From NCBI GenBank assembly GCA_037833965.1, contig AP031353.1, positions 8,558,501 to 8,622,500 of the forward strand: a stretch of 64,000 bases of DNA, in the 5' to 3' direction. Origin of the DNA: Marchantia polymorpha subsp. ruderalis. Lineage: Eukaryota > Streptophyta > Marchantiopsida > Marchantiales > Marchantiaceae. Shown in pieces: positions 1 through 18,001 of the stretch (position 1 is the stretch's first letter; the number at the start of each line of letters is the position of its first letter). Position numbers and translations under genes: made by a program. The notes under the pieces were generated by a model that made no database searches, had not been told where the DNA came from, and worked only from the letters and a program-made list of their open reading frames with translations.

Positions 1-1106
1 GGAGGGGGATCTTGGGCCCCTCGGCCCCCACCTCGGCCACCACCTCGTCGGATGTACTGTGCGTACTGGCCGGTGACTCCAGCCCAGGAGAGGGGAAGCA
101 AGAGTCGACACCTCGTGGGACGAGCTTCTCGGCTCCAGTTCTGTAGCGTACGCAACTCCATGGCGAGCTCTCTCGGAGCCGCGCACTCCTGATTTGCCTC
201 CGCATTTCCCCATCCCACGACCATTCTCTGCGTCCCCCGGTCCGGCGAGCCATCCCCAGAGCGCGAGCCTGTCGCCCTGTTCCTTGGGTCCGGATTCCGT
301 TGCTCTCTCGCTCGAGCTCTGCTCCTCGCTGCTCGGTGCTTGGTGCCGGTTTAGATACGCCCAGCTATGAAGGAGCGGAGCGCAGAGCTGTGGAAGCTGG
401 AATAAAGGCCAGGCCTTGCACGAGTACCCAGTAAACACCCGCGACCAACTGCCGACACTTCTCTCGCGGACTATTGTCTTCGCATCTCTCGAACGAAAGA
501 GTCGGGAGAGACTTTCTGCGAGTGGGCGGGAATGCTTGAAAGAGGAATCGAACGACGATTCTTGGGCTCCGAGAGCGAGACCGTGAGGGAGTGATTGTCG
601 ATGGGCGGTGGATTCTGGACGGGCTTTGGATCCGTGAGTGAAGAGTTATATCGAGTAGTGAGTGAGTGGGTGAGTGGGTGAGTGATTGCTTCGTTTGTCC
701 ATTAAGTGGTTGGGTGGTCCTCTCGCGGCCCGAATTGTGTGGGAAGCCCGCAGCTGGAGTGATGAGTGAGTGAGTGATCGAGTGTGTTGGGGAGGCAGGG
801 CCAGAGGCAGAGGCAGAGGCGGAGACAGAGACAGAGACGGACGCTGGAGCGAGGTCATTCTCTACGCTGGACAGCGGGAAGAAATGTTCGCGATGGATGA
901 TGGTGGTCGGCGAGAGCAGCGCTTCGGAATGCGATGATGCGGACGGAGACGAGGACGAGGATGATGATCAAGGTGCTGGAGAAGTGATCGAGCTCGTTGT
1001 CGGGGTGATTCGGGCGGGGATTGAATTGGGATTCGGGGAATTGCAGAGAGAGCGATCGTAGAGGAGAAGCCAGCGACCTCCGCGCGGGACGGGAGGAATT
1101 GGGAAA
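1..1106 (+). promoter_or_regulatory. Upstream region and probable long 5' leader of the GT31 gene
   Basis: No coding region is convincing here. The stretch is GC-rich and holds simple repeats: a GAGT-type tract at about 657-683 and GAGGCA/GAGACA-type hexamers at about 800-840. An open frame at 774-1061 (95 codons, Asp/Glu-rich) ends 46 bases before the GT31 start. It would be an upstream ORF if transcription begins before 774. I see no clear TATA box, so the transcription start is unknown. Confidence 0.45.
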
Positions 1107-2420
1107 ATGCCGCCGCCGCTGCCGACGACGACGAATGTACGAGCGAGGGCGCTGAGCACGAAATGGGTGGTGATGCTGTGCATCGGGTGCTTCTGGGTGG
1201 GCACGCTGTTCACGGGCAAGAGGGTGTGGCCGTCGCCCGCGACGACGGGGCTGGTGAAGCAGGAGGCGGCGGGCGAGTTCGAGAAACTGCTCGTGCAGCA
1301 GCAGGATGAGGACATGGACGACGACGAGGAGTTCCGGCCCCCCAAAGACTCGTACGACGCCAAGGAGATCCTGTCGCACATCTCGCAGCTGCACTCGTCG
1401 GTGCGCACGCTCGACAAATCCATGCTCTCGCTCGAGGCCGAATTGGCCGCCTCCCTGAAGCAACAGCAGGGCGAAGACGCCATCGGGCGATCCTCGACAT
1501 CGACCGAGCCCGTGAAGCCGCAGCAGCAGCAGAAGAAGAAGCAGCAGCAGCAGCAGCAGGCGGTGGTGAATTACGTGCAGGGCAGGAACGAGACATCGGG
1601 GCGGGCGGCCAAGAAGGCATTCGTGGTGATCGGCATCAACACGGCATTCAGCAGCAGGAAGCGGCGGGACTCAGTGCGGCAGACGTGGATGCCGTCGGGC
1701 GAGAAGCTGCGCAAGCTCGAGGAGGAGAAGGGCATCGTGATGCGCTTCGTGATCGGGCACGGGGCAATCCGAGGCGGAATTCTGGACCGTGCTCTGGACG
1801 CCGAGGATAATCAGCACCACGATTTCTTGCGCATCGAGCACGTCGAAGGATACCTCGAGCTATCAGCCAAGACGAAGATCTATTTCGCCACCGCCGTCTC
1901 GCTCTGGGATGCTGAGTTCTACGTCAAGGTCGACGACGACATTCACACCAATGTCGGCACTCTGGCGCAAACATTGGCCACGCACCGCCATAAGCCCGCA
2001 GTGTACATTGGGTGCATGAAATCGGGGCCCGTGCTCTCGCACCGCGGCGTGAAGTATTACGAGCCTGAGTATTGGAAATTCGGGGAGAAGTATTTCATGC
2101 ACGCCACGGGCCAGCTCTATGGGCTGTCGCGCAATCTGGCTGAGTACATCGCTGCGAACCAGGGCATTCTGAAGCGCTATGTGAATGAGGATGTGTCGCT
2201 GGGCTCGTGGCTGCTCGGGCTCGACGTCGAGTACGTGAATGACCGCAGCCTGTGCTGCTCCACGCCCCCCGCCTGCGAATGGAAGGCCAAGGCCGGCAAC
2301 TACTGCGTCGCCTCCTTCGATTGGTCCTGCAGCGGCATCTGCCGCTCCGTGGGCCGCCTCATGGACGTGCACCAGCGCTGCGGCGAGCCCGAGGGCTACG
2401 CTCTGCAGGTGCCGCTGTGA
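1107..2420 (+). CDS. Beta-1,3-galactosyltransferase-like protein, GT31 family with DUF4094
   Basis: A 437-residue type II Golgi membrane protein that should transfer galactose from UDP-galactose to a glycoprotein glycan. In plants this subfamily acts on arabinogalactan proteins and N-glycans; the exact acceptor is inferred. A short basic N-terminus leads into one membrane anchor (about 19-36) with the KWVVMLCIG start typical of plant DUF4094 proteins. A stem follows with an acidic patch and a Gln/Lys run (139-151). The catalytic domain (about 170-425) shows [10 protein letters not shown], the metal-binding VKVDDD (D276-D278), the EDVSLG motif (361-366) and a Cys-rich C-terminus. One N-glycosylation sequon lies at N161. 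Unlike flowering-plant relatives, which have several introns, the whole protein is one GC-rich exon. Length and motifs look complete, so it is probably functional. Confidence 0.93.
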   Translation: MPPPLPTTTNVRARALSTKWVVMLCIGCFWVGTLFTGKRVWPSPATTGLVKQEAAGEFEKLLVQQQDEDMDDDEEFRPPKDSYDAKEILSHISQLHSSVRTLDKSMLSLEAELAASLKQQQGEDAIGRSSTSTEPVKPQQQQKKKQQQQQQAVVNYVQGRNETSGRAAKKAFVVIGINTAFSSRKRRDSVRQTWMPSGEKLRKLEEEKGIVMRFVIGHGAIRGGILDRALDAEDNQHHDFLRIEHVEGYLELSAKTKIYFATAVSLWDAEFYVKVDDDIHTNVGTLAQTLATHRHKPAVYIGCMKSGPVLSHRGVKYYEPEYWKFGEKYFMHATGQLYGLSRNLAEYIAANQGILKRYVNEDVSLGSWLLGLDVEYVNDRSLCCSTPPACEWKAKAGNYCVASFDWSCSGICRSVGRLMDVHQRCGEPEGYALQVPL

Positions 2421-5400
2421 CGCATGCCGTCGTGATGCCATTCTTTCCGCATCCGGCCATTCCTCCCTTCCCTCCTTCCCTTCCATTCATTCATATTCGT
2501 CGTGCTTGCTCCATTCTAGCTCGATAGAAACACAGAAGTTCGCTGCTGCTGCTGCTATGGCGCTCTGAATCGCCGGCAGCAGCAGCGGCGTTGGCGATGG
2601 CGATGGCGTTGCGCGTGAGCGATTGAGGATTTCTTCCTCTGGCAGGAAGAATCGGTTTATGCGACGAGAGAGGCAGAGAGCGATGGACGAGGTGATCGTC
2701 GTTGCTGCCCTTTGCTCTCTTGTCGGAAGCTCAGATTAGAGGGTGCTGGACGAGGTAGGAGGGAATAGATTTTGGTAGAAGAATTACAGGTGAAGGACAT
2801 GCTCGTTTGTCAGTGCGTTAGCGCGTGTGTGCTGTTGCAGTGGAGAACGATAGGGAGGATGGAGTGGCAGAGGCTGCAGCATTTGGAGTTTCTGGCATTG
2901 ACATTCCTTCCTTGTCCACGAGGCAGCACCGTAACATCAAGAGAATGGTCATCTGATCGATCAATTGATCGATTTCTCATCATTCAGTCGACCGACGAAA
3001 ACGCCCTAGGGCCCTGAACTGCATCCATAGCCACACCGACCAGGTCGAATGTGGGGACACGGAATGTGGAATGGGTGGAGCAGCCCTCTTGGCCACCGGC
3101 AACGAGGGAGCGATTTGATGGCTAGATGTCACATTGTACAGCAGCTGGAATCATTGTAGACAGACACACGAACAGAATCACACATACCTTTGAGGATTGG
3201 TGAACCAGGGGTTTAAGACGCTGTCTCCCTCTCTCAATCAGAATTAGCAGCAGGGGCAGGAGTGGCTGGAAGGCGGGCGGATCTGGATCCATTCATTCAT
3301 TGTATAGTAGTATGTAAGTACCGGTACGATCTCATCTACCGTTTCCTCAGTCACAGTCTGGGCAGAAACGGAGAAGCTGAGGACACACGAAATACGAAAG
3401 CATTATTGTTTCAAATCCATCCACCCTAAATTGAAGTCTGCAATTTGTGTCAGTTTGGAGATTCACTTGTTCTTCCATCCCGAGAGGGGAAGTAGGTCAG
3501 GTTCGGATTGCTTCTGTTATTGTTCAGTGGATTGCTTTAATAATGTCGATGCCAACCGTCGAAGCACAAGAATTGGGTCTGTCTGTCTGGCCCCGTTGAC
3601 GTACTGCACGCAGCACAGCTGCGTTCTCACGGTTAATTTGCCCAGCTCGAATGGACATCAGGCTGTATCTGTCAGTGACTATCGACAGGATCCCATCCAC
3701 GAATGACGTTTCAGTACCATTCAGGCCAAAACCTCGCATCACTCTTGCATGTGTTGTTCAGTGAAAGCTCTCGCCAGATCCACATTCGCTGTAGGACATG
3801 TCTCTCTCTACCTACGCTCGGAGACTTCAACTTTCCGTTGCAGGTCGAACTCATCGGTCCCATCCTTGCAGCTGACTTTTGCAGAGGAGCAGCAGCAGGC
3901 TTGTCCAAAGCATCCTGTTCCTCCAGTTGCTTCGTGTGCACTGAACCTCCTCCCCCTCTCCAGTGACCCAGCACCGCATGACGAAGACAATTCCCACCCT
4001 CAAACTTCTCTCTCTCTCGGTGACGTTATACCAGCTCCGAGGTGCTGCTTCCTGCACTGTCGAGGCGGTGGTGGTGGTTATCATTATCCTCTTCTCTCGT
4101 CTCTGCGCGCGCTGCCCAGGCTCTCTCGCCATGTGCGGTCTTGAAGTTCGGGGAATGTCAGTTTCCATCATCAGCGATCATAAGGTCCAAACCTCTGACT
4201 GTACTCCAATGGCCCGTCATGGCTCTGGTTCCCAGTCAGTTAATCCTGTTACTGTACAAGGCTAGAGTGAGGACTTGGAAGGGTCAACCCTGGAAGATTC
4301 TATTGATTGCAGGATACACTACGATGGCCTACGTATTATATTAAAACATCAGTACTTTTTCAATACTTCCCGTGTAAGTCCTGTTACAGATTACGAGAGG
4401 GTTTTAATCAACCTGCTAAAATGAGAGGGTCATGTAAGAAAGGGTCATGTCAAGCCTTGTGTTCACCATTCAGAGTGAGGACTGGGGAGGGTCAACCCTG
4501 AAAAATTATATTGATTACAGGGTATGGTAGATAAACTAGGATGACCTACTTATTATATAAAAACATCAATACTTTTTTTATACCCGTGTAAGTCCTTTTA
4601 TAGACGTACGAGAGGAATTTTTCCCAAGCTGCTGGGTCATGTAAGAAAGGGTCATGTAAAGCCTTGTTCTCACAATCAAGTTTGTAGCGTATTCTGTTAG
4701 TGATCCGGTTTAAATGCTATGGAATCCCTACTCGGGCCAGCGATGTGTGGACTACTGGAACTTTTGTGCTGAAATTGGCTGAGTGTGTGATCATGGGTAA
4801 TAAGAATCAATTACAGTTCACAATCGCTGGATGAGGCCAAAGGAAGTATCAACTTTCATAATCACCCCCACAGGAACTTCACGCAACTGCAGTAGTTCAC
4901 AAGGATGGTCTGATCATGTACATTCTTCAACTTGGCCCCCACGAGATCGATGAGTACACCTCCTCCTGCAACTACCGTAGCCTTCACATCCACGTAGACC
5001 TATTGTGATCCCACAGATGGATAACTCAAATTGGAGGGGACGCTTCTGACATAACGAGATTTGGATGAGTTTGGCAACTGGACAGAGTCATGCCGCATGA
5101 CACAGAGAAAAGAGCCAATGGTAAACACCCACGTTTCTGGAGGGCCATCGCCTTCTCTCACGTCAGATGCCTAAGAACACTTGCTTGAACAATCGCAGAT
5201 TCTCTCGAAGCTCCCGAAGCTCCAAAGAGATCAGTCAACTTCGGACTGCAGCGTCAACAACAACTTCGATACATCAGCCGCCTGCGATGAATTCGAGAGA
5301 AAGGAATAACCATGATTCAACCAGACCTTCAGCTCACACTGGAGCTACAGAGCACAAATATGGTACAGGCTTCGATCATGTTGAATTAACGATGCATGCG

Positions 5401-8082
5401 GAGAATGCGCTCGATTTGCACGAAAAATGAAATGACGTCAAGTATGCAACGGATTGAATATAACAACATGGGGATCACCATGCGCGAGTAGGAGAGAATA
5501 AAATCATCATTCTCTTACATGAGGTCATCCTTGAGACTCCTATTTTCACATCGATGTCATGTTTATTCCAAAATGTGCATGATAATCCACTTGTCTTACG
5601 TGCAAATTTAGAAGGAAAATCTAAGACGAGGAATTGTGGAGGGAATGTTGAAACCCAAATATTCTCTTCTTTGAAACCTCTTATAAATATCCAATTAGAA
5701 GGATCAACAAGTAATCAAAAGTCCATGTTTCATGATCTTCTGCTTGACCCCTGAGGAGAAGCGAATAGGTATGGTCACACAGTACCTTGTCCGACACATG
5801 CAAAATATGAATCACATCTACAGCTAAACTTTGATCTGGTACTTCCTTCAGGGGTTATGTAAGTTTCCGTGGTCCTTTCTGCTACCTCTGCTTCTCTCCA
5901 TCCATTACATCTCCATGCCTTCTTCTTCTGCTGCACTGCACGCGAGACGCGAATCCAAGTGTTCTGGTCTTGAATCACTTTTCTTTTCTGTTGCCCTCTT
6001 GTCTATGTCAAAGATGAGACTAAAAGCTATGAAGATCTCAGAAGTCCTTGGGATCATCTTATTCCATTTATGAAAAAAAATTGATGTTTCGTAATTTCAT
6101 GGTGAAGTTATCTGCTCTTCACACCTCTTACATCCAGCCAAAATGAATGAATACCATAAAAATTCTTGAATATATGGCAAAGATGCCATAATATATTGAC
6201 ACTTCTTCGCACTCGTTATCATATGGCTTGTCCAGAATGATATATATGATAATCTTTCAGATTTTATGAAGCATATGATTCCTTTTAATGATGGCACAGA
6301 TGTACCTAGATGAATGCATGAATTATGGGAGAAAGATCTTGCTATGCATTCAAATTAAGTTAGATACCTGTAAGCTTCTTGCATTTAAAAACTTCACGTG
6401 CACATTGTATTCAAGAGTTGTTCTTTTGCTTTTTGAATTGGATCATAATTATGCATCATATTAGTGATAGGATGTTCCTTTATTTCACATATCAAATTTT
6501 TCTTTTTGTGTGTGGATGTTATAGATATCATATAGCATGCTTTCAATTGTTAGATTTTCAAACTTCATCTTCTTAATATGTTGTTTGATTTTTATCTAAG
6601 TATACTTTATTACATTACACCAATGTTTGCGTGAAAGTTTGCATGCTATTATCAAGTATTATTTTCAAATGATAATTTTTTATTCTCCACCGTAGGTTTG
6701 TAATAATATTTATTAATTAATAGTTATTTAGAGATATGTAATTAGAGGATGTAGATTTCATTGATAGAGAATATTGAGTGCATCATGATAAATAAGAGCT
6801 CTCTAAGATGATATCTCTATCAAATATAGTACATATTGTCAAATGATCAGCATGTATCATTGAGACGATTCAGAGCTAATTCCATGTTGTGAAAATAATT
6901 TTTATTATCATCTTGACTAGAACGTTGAAGAAATACAGTTGGTAATTCATGTCTAGTACATAGTACATACTTTATCAGAACTGAAAATTATTATGTGTTT
7001 GTCAATTGATTGCTTGTGTTCCAAGAGTCAAGATTTCAAATCGCAAGATTTAGTTACCATCTCAACTTGCTCCTCATTTTTGGTTTACATAATGATGTTA
7101 CATTACGAAGAATTTGAGAGTTTCAATAATATATTGAATTATTATCACACACTGTCCTACTCATGTTCTATCACATGCTCTTCCTCTTTTTTGATGCTCT
7201 ATTACACCTGGAAGACTCACTACTAGCATTCAAAATGTTAATGAATGTGTGTATCACACCATACATCCAATTTGACACGAAAAATGTGTGAAATTTTCTA
7301 CTTTCATCACTGATTTAACTATGAGGGTACTTCAAGTGGTGGTGATATCATGGATCCTAGCACATAGGAATGATCATGCGCTGTGAAGATATCTATCTTA
7401 CATCCTCATAATCGCGATGACCGTACGTGGAATTTCCTATCTTCCATTTTCTTGGAGATGCATGAAGCATTTGCACTAGATATAGATGATTTTGTGAGGA
7501 AGTGACCTTGGATGATCATGAAAGATACTATCCTCATAAATTAATCATTGCATGTAGTATTTCAGGCAACACGTTGCATAAGATTTTATAGTCTGTTGTA
7601 ACCTCTCCCATTCACATTACGTTTTGTTTGTAAACTACATGTCATCACCCTTTTTGACGACCAGCTTGCAGAAGACAGTGAATTATCATGAGAAAGACTA
7701 GCTCTCTCCTATTCTTATGGCCCAGGTTTGTTATTTTCTGGCAGGCTTTGGCTCTTGATTTGTATGTAGGTCTATGTTCTTGCATTTGACCTTTTATTCC
7801 ATGGGTCTACCGTTTCATCGTATGAAGATGAGATAAAATCAAAGCCAGATTAATTTCAATATATGAAGTTCATGATCATCTACCACCAACTTTCAAAAAT
7901 TCTTCATGTAAGAATCTCAATCAACCACAGTCGAGGTAATACAACGAAATTTCGTGAAGGCAGCCAAAGGACAGCAAATTGAAATGCATCTCTCTCGAGG
8001 GAGAAAAATCAGCTGACAATCGATGTTTGTCAACGTAGTCAGGGGAGCAGAGCAGTGATTACTGAAGCGGTGTGTATGGCCA
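2421..8082. other. Intergenic spacer, GT31 to LEA gene
   Basis: The first few hundred bases are presumably the GT31 3' UTR; I see no clear AATAAA there. After that come only short open frames on both strands, without recognisable domains or sensible neighbours. A 208-bp tandem duplication lies at 4264-4679 (listed separately). From about 6.0 to 7.9 kb the sequence is AT-rich and featureless. I found no tRNA or rRNA. Confidence 0.6.
4264..4679. repeat. Two-copy tandem duplication, period 208 bp
   Basis: Copy 1 starts at 4264 and copy 2 at 4472. Both open with AGAGTGAGGACT and a short inverted motif (AGGGTcaACCCT). Both then carry the same ordered blocks (ATTGATT-CAGG, CCTAC-TATTATAT, AAAACATCA-TACTTTTT, CGTGTAAGTCCT, ACGAGAGG, GGTCATGTAAGAAAGGGTCATGT). 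The copies have diverged by substitutions and small indels, so the duplication is not recent. Confidence 0.8.
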
Positions 8083-8372
8083 ACGTGGCCTACCCATATC
8101 CACCACGTGGGCAATAAGACTTTCACGCAGGCCAATACCAGTTTTGTGTGCCTACGAAGATTACAAGAGTCTGCCACGTCACAGTACAGGTGTCTAGCCT
8201 TGAAGAGCTTGCAGTGTCACGTGTTGATTTGGCATCCACGTGTTGGCGAGGCATGTCCCGAATTTATTTTCTCGTTGAAACCCGGCTTTCTGAATATTTG
8301 GCGACGTGCGTCCAATTCGAGATAGGCTGCTTTCGTCTTTGGGAAGAAAGTGTCCTCGTTCGAACTATAAGA
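8083..8372 (+). promoter_or_regulatory. ABRE/G-box cluster and TATA box of the LEA gene
   Basis: Six ACGT-core elements lie within 226 bp: ACGTG at 8083-8087, CACGTG at 8104-8109, CACGTC at 8175-8180, CACGTG at 8218-8223, CACGTG at 8237-8242 and GACGTG at 8303-8308. A TATAAGA follows at 8366-8372, about 193 bases before the start codon. Such clusters are the binding sites of bZIP factors of the ABF/AREB type, and two or more are generally needed for abscisic acid response. Regulation by ABA or drying is therefore a strong inference for this gene. Confidence 0.75.
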
Positions 8373-8564
8373 GAAGCATCTGCCCTCGATCAGATATAGC
8401 AAATCTTCTCGACCTGAAATCTCGTACAGTTGTGAACGTCATCGTCATTCTGTCTGAAGAAGGAGGCGCGATCATCGCCATTTTTGTGGTTGTCATTCAT
8501 TGTTTTCAGTAGTTCGGTCCGAGGTTTGATCAGCAAGTCAGTTAGTCGAGCGAAAGCTGCAGAC

Positions 8565-9821
8565 ATGCATGCCATGAAGAACGTGGCGGCTTCGGCCAAG
8601 GAGAAGATCAACAACATCGGTGCTAAGGGTGAGGAGAAGAGAGACGAGGCCAAGATCTCCGCCGAAGAAAAGGTAATTATTACGTTGCTTGTCAAGATGA
8701 TGATGATGATGATGATAATGGGGAGGAGACTGCTTGCACTGAGTCCCTACCGAATACTAACGACAATTGATCTGCACTGAGATGTGACACGATCGATCGA
8801 GTGTCGTTTTGTGAGAAGAGAATTTTATGATGGATTTCCAAGCAATGCAGCATATTCACCATCACCCTTCTCCTCCTGCACGATAGGAATCAAATATAGT
8901 TGGAAATACACGCACATGCTTTGCTCACCTGCCACATTTGTATCACTTCGCTTTCGTTTGTGAGGAAAATTTGGCTAGACCTACCGGCCATGACTTGCGG
9001 ATTGATACGCGATCGATATACTTCAAAACTAGTCCGACCGCAAGATGCTTCTCCTCCAAAGGTTTGATCGAGGACGGAGTTACCTGCTCAATCAGGGACA
9101 ACGTGCGCAAACATGGGGAGGAGGTTTATCTGATCTTCCTCCCATGTCTTATCAGAGACAAGTAGAATGAAGCTTGAAGAGGAAGGGAATATGAGGGGCC
9201 ATGATATCATCTGCTCACTCGTCGGAAGTCACACCGCGAACATCACATCATGTCAAGGAATGTTCCGCCAGCTAGTGAAGCAAAACATTCTTTTGCTGTG
9301 ACGTGGGTCGGGCGTGGAATTCAGACTTATTAGCTCGAACGATTTGGCACATCAGTGAGCTCTCGTCGTGACTACATCGGCAGATGATTGACAATGACCT
9401 CAAAACTCTTCCACGACGCGAAAATCCAATCGCACGAAGAGAACGAACACTAATTTGACGGACTCGTTTTTACGTCAAGCCAGGACCCAGAGCAACTGAC
9501 AGGCGGTCGATTTCACTCACTGAGACAAATCGAAGATGTCAAAGCCTTGTTAAAGAGCTGTTGTCTCGATCATAACCTCATCGGTTTTCTCGTGTAATGC
9601 AGGTGGCAAAGGCCCAGGCTCATGGCGAGATGGAGGAGCAGCAAGTGAAGGCCGAGAAGCACTTGAAGCAGGCCGACGCGATCCGCGCCAAGGAGGAGAA
9701 GAAGGCGATGAACGAGGCGGAGAAGGAGATGGCCAAGGACGGTCTGGCCCAGAAGAAGGCTGCGGCTGCTCATGCCTACGAGAACCCCAACGCCGTCGTT
9801 CGACCGGGAGGAGGAACTTAA
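8565..9821 (+). CDS. Late embryogenesis abundant protein, group 4 (LEA_1 family)
   Basis: Two exons, 8565-8672 and 9603-9821, separated by a 930-bp GT-AG intron in phase 0, give a 108-residue protein. It is very hydrophilic, rich in Lys, Glu and Ala and without Cys or Trp. The N-terminal SAKEKINN-type segment and the KAEKHLKQADAIRAKEEKK segment match the LEA_1 pattern (an amphipathic helix that forms on drying). The C-terminus ends in a flexible Gly-rich tail. LEA proteins protect enzymes and membranes during dehydration and need no partner. I start at 8565; an in-frame Met three codons on (8574) would also work. A poly(A) signal AATAAA lies at 9906-9911. The promoter has a cluster of ABA-type elements. 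Confidence 0.88.
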
Positions 9822-10963
9822 ATACCGTCAAGAGTGATGGAATCGCGTGTGGAGCTTAGTCTCCACTCTCTGTACAGATGACAAATCTATTTATACCTAC
9901 ATGTCAATAAATTGTGCACATATTCTAAACGATTTTCTCCCTATGAATTATGTGAATGCTTAATGAAACTTCATTGAAACTTGTGATGAAAATGATATAT
10001 CTCATTACGTTGGTGGTCTGATCCTCATCCGTAAAAGATACGTACAAGAAATCTAAAAGACTTGAGTGGAAATGTTCACTTCTACTGATTGAAAATTATC
10101 AATTTCCCCACGTTCCAAAAGTATCACATCTATCAGAACCTGATGTATAAATTGATCTGTAGTAGATTACGTTGTCACAACTCAAGGTTTCTCAAGTTTA
10201 CTCTGAACAGCACACAACCAACCATCTGACTGGTAGATTGTGACGCTGAGTATATAATCATATTACACTATAAAATTCCCAAAATTAATGTGATAAAAAG
10301 GGGAATTCTGTAAACACCTATTGATAAACTGAGATGGAAGATCGTAAATCAACGCTCTGAACAAATATATTTTATATTATCAAGTAAAAATAAAAACAAA
10401 AATAATTGTAATCTACGTAAAAATGGAAAGAAAAAATTCATGTTATTATATGGTACACATCTAAAACACTATAAATGATGAGAAATTGGAGAGTAACAAT
10501 ATATTTTATATCTAGATAAAATTTAAAAAAAACTTGATCTATGAACAGAGTGATAATCTTCTTCATCTGTCTTATCGCATAACAACTCTGTACTCATCTT
10601 CACTTCACTTCAGTTCTGTGATAATTCGCATGCGCAATTGTGCATATTGTATAATTACGTTAAATCTTGAGATCTCACATCTATGAAATAAATCAACCTC
10701 TGAAAACTTTATACAGAGATCATTAACAATTTACTCTTTTTAACTTTGAAGACACTACTTACATATCTGAGAAAGTTACTTATAATATCTACTTCAGTTC
10801 GGGAGCAATAACTACTTCAAAGATTAGTAATTCGCACTCCGATTGCTGATTTGCATTTTCTTTGTCCTTTCATTGCTGATCATGAAGGTTTGTCAAAGAT
10901 ATTGGTCAATGGAATCACTAGCCGACAAGTAAGTAATTTCGATCATGTAGAAAAATTCAAAAT
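9822..10963. other. AT-rich spacer after the LEA gene
   Basis: The LEA 3' UTR and poly(A) signal (9906-9911) occupy the start. The rest is AT-rich, has no open frame worth reporting, and I see no RNA gene in it. Confidence 0.6.
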
Positions 10964-11540
10964 TGGGACCCCTACGGAAAGTAATTTACTTGATGGGACC
11001 CCTCAGGTTTAGTTTTACCCGATGGGACCCCAACGACAGTGTGCCGTCGGACATAGTTCTTGTAACTACGATTACTACTAGTTACAATGCGGGAATTACA
11101 ATAAGAGATCAATCCCTGATTATAATTTCTGGTGGATTATCACGGGGACAAAGATCGATTTTGCTCGAAGTGCAATTTGTTGTGCTTCAATTCTTCCCAC
11201 CGCAAAGATTCGCGGATTTCTCTGTTGCCTCCCACCTGCACACTCATTCCGTAACCCTGCTCAAGTCTCACGATCACCCATTTGTGACGAACAATTAAAC
11301 TCCGGATGAACATTTCTTTGCTCGTCTCCTTGGAAAGTGACTGGATACATAATGACAACATAAAAACAAGTGAGTGTGATGGAGTCCGAAGTCCACTCTG
11401 TCTGCGGTTGCGGTGAACTCGTTGCACTCTCTCTAGTTGTTATTAGAACATGGGTGACGGTGCATCATTCATGGAGTCCCATCGGGTAAAATGAAACCTG
11501 AAGGGTACCATCAAGCAAATTACTTTCCGCAGGGGTCCCA
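10964..11540. mobile_element. Small inverted-repeat element (MITE or foldback type), 577 bp
   Basis: A 68-bp arm at 10964-11031 matches the reverse complement of 11473-11540 with about seven or eight mismatches. The outer ends read TGGGACC and GGTCCCA. Each arm is itself made of three spaced copies of a TGATGGGACCCC-like block. Weaker inverted similarity continues inward (GTGCCGTC against GCACCGTC), so the element may fold over more of its length. The middle has open frames but none resembles a transposase, so it would be non-autonomous. I could not see a clear target-site duplication. Confidence 0.7.
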
Positions 11541-12715
11541 TCAAGCAAATCTCTCGGATAGTAAATGATATGAATCTTGATTGCTGAATACCTTGAAAGA
11601 CAACATTATGTGCTGAAGATAAATGTTGTGAGTCTTCTATTTTTTCATACCATCCCAGCAGATATATATTTTCCTAACCAAATGGAATCCTGAAGGAGAG
11701 ATCTCCAATATATGCAATACGTAGGAAACTGAAAGGAATCAAACAAACCTTGTAAGAATATCCATTTGAATGAAGATTCATACAAGGTTCATGATGTGGA
11801 GCCGGGTAGCCATGGAAGTCTGTTGCTAACAAAGAAGAAAGTATGAGTTTGTTATAATTTGTGGAGGGAGAACACTTTTCAAATCCCAAGGCAAAGGCTG
11901 AAAAAAAATCCCTCCGTTTTGTCAATTATAAGCGCACGAGTAAGCATCCAAGTTATCGATAAATTGAAATCATGAAAATATTGTAGTGAAAATTTCAATA
12001 TAAGAAATTAGAACGCGAACATAGTTGTTTTTCCAAATCATTAACCCCATTTCAAAGTTCATTTCTCCCCAATACGTGAGTTGACTATTTACAGCTGAAT
12101 TATACGTGGTCAGAGGCAGAACGAGCGATGGAAACCGTCCGATGCAACTGGTCAAGATGCTCATAGAAATATCACTGAAAACTCCCATAAAATTAAAAAT
12201 AAAAAAATTAAATTTGTGGAACACAATATTCATTAAGGATATTGGACCCCTGTGGGCGTCCTCTTTTTCCTTTGAGCGGAATGTCTTCAATGTTTGGAAT
12301 GTTTCTTGTGGTTTTTGCCCTCGTGTCATCGACAAGACGGAAATAGAAAGGATGACAGATCTTCCGCACGAACCGGAGTTTACGAAGATGTTTCCCGCCC
12401 TCATGGCTCGAGAAAAGTATGAATGTGCGAGCGAGCGCCGGAAGGGCATGTCCAACACTGAACTCGGATGCTCTTCGCGAACGATGTTTCGTGAAATATT
12501 TGACGATGAATGCCCTCCCAGAACAATTTAATTTTCAGTCCGAATTTCTCCGATTACACAGAAGGCCTAGTTGACACACTTGGTCGTGATCGGTTGATAT
12601 GTGGTCTCGCTGGCGCTTTGAAGAAGTATTGAGCTCTGGATCGGAGGAATGGTGACAGGTCTGCAGCCTGTATACACCACACTGTAAGAGAAGTGCGTAA
12701 ACGCTGGCCGCCGGC
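11541..12715. other. Spacer and upstream region of MCM8
   Basis: Overlapping open frames on both strands (the longest are 12106-12531 on + and 11970-12458 on -) encode nothing I recognise and shadow each other. The last 300 bases before 12716 are presumably the MCM8 promoter and leader. No clear TATA box was found. Confidence 0.5.

Positions 12716-18001
<5,286 letters not shown>

Noticed and set aside
12106..12531. A 141-codon gene divergent from or upstream of MCM8
   Set aside because: No known domain, and a 162-codon frame on the opposite strand covers the same bases equally well.
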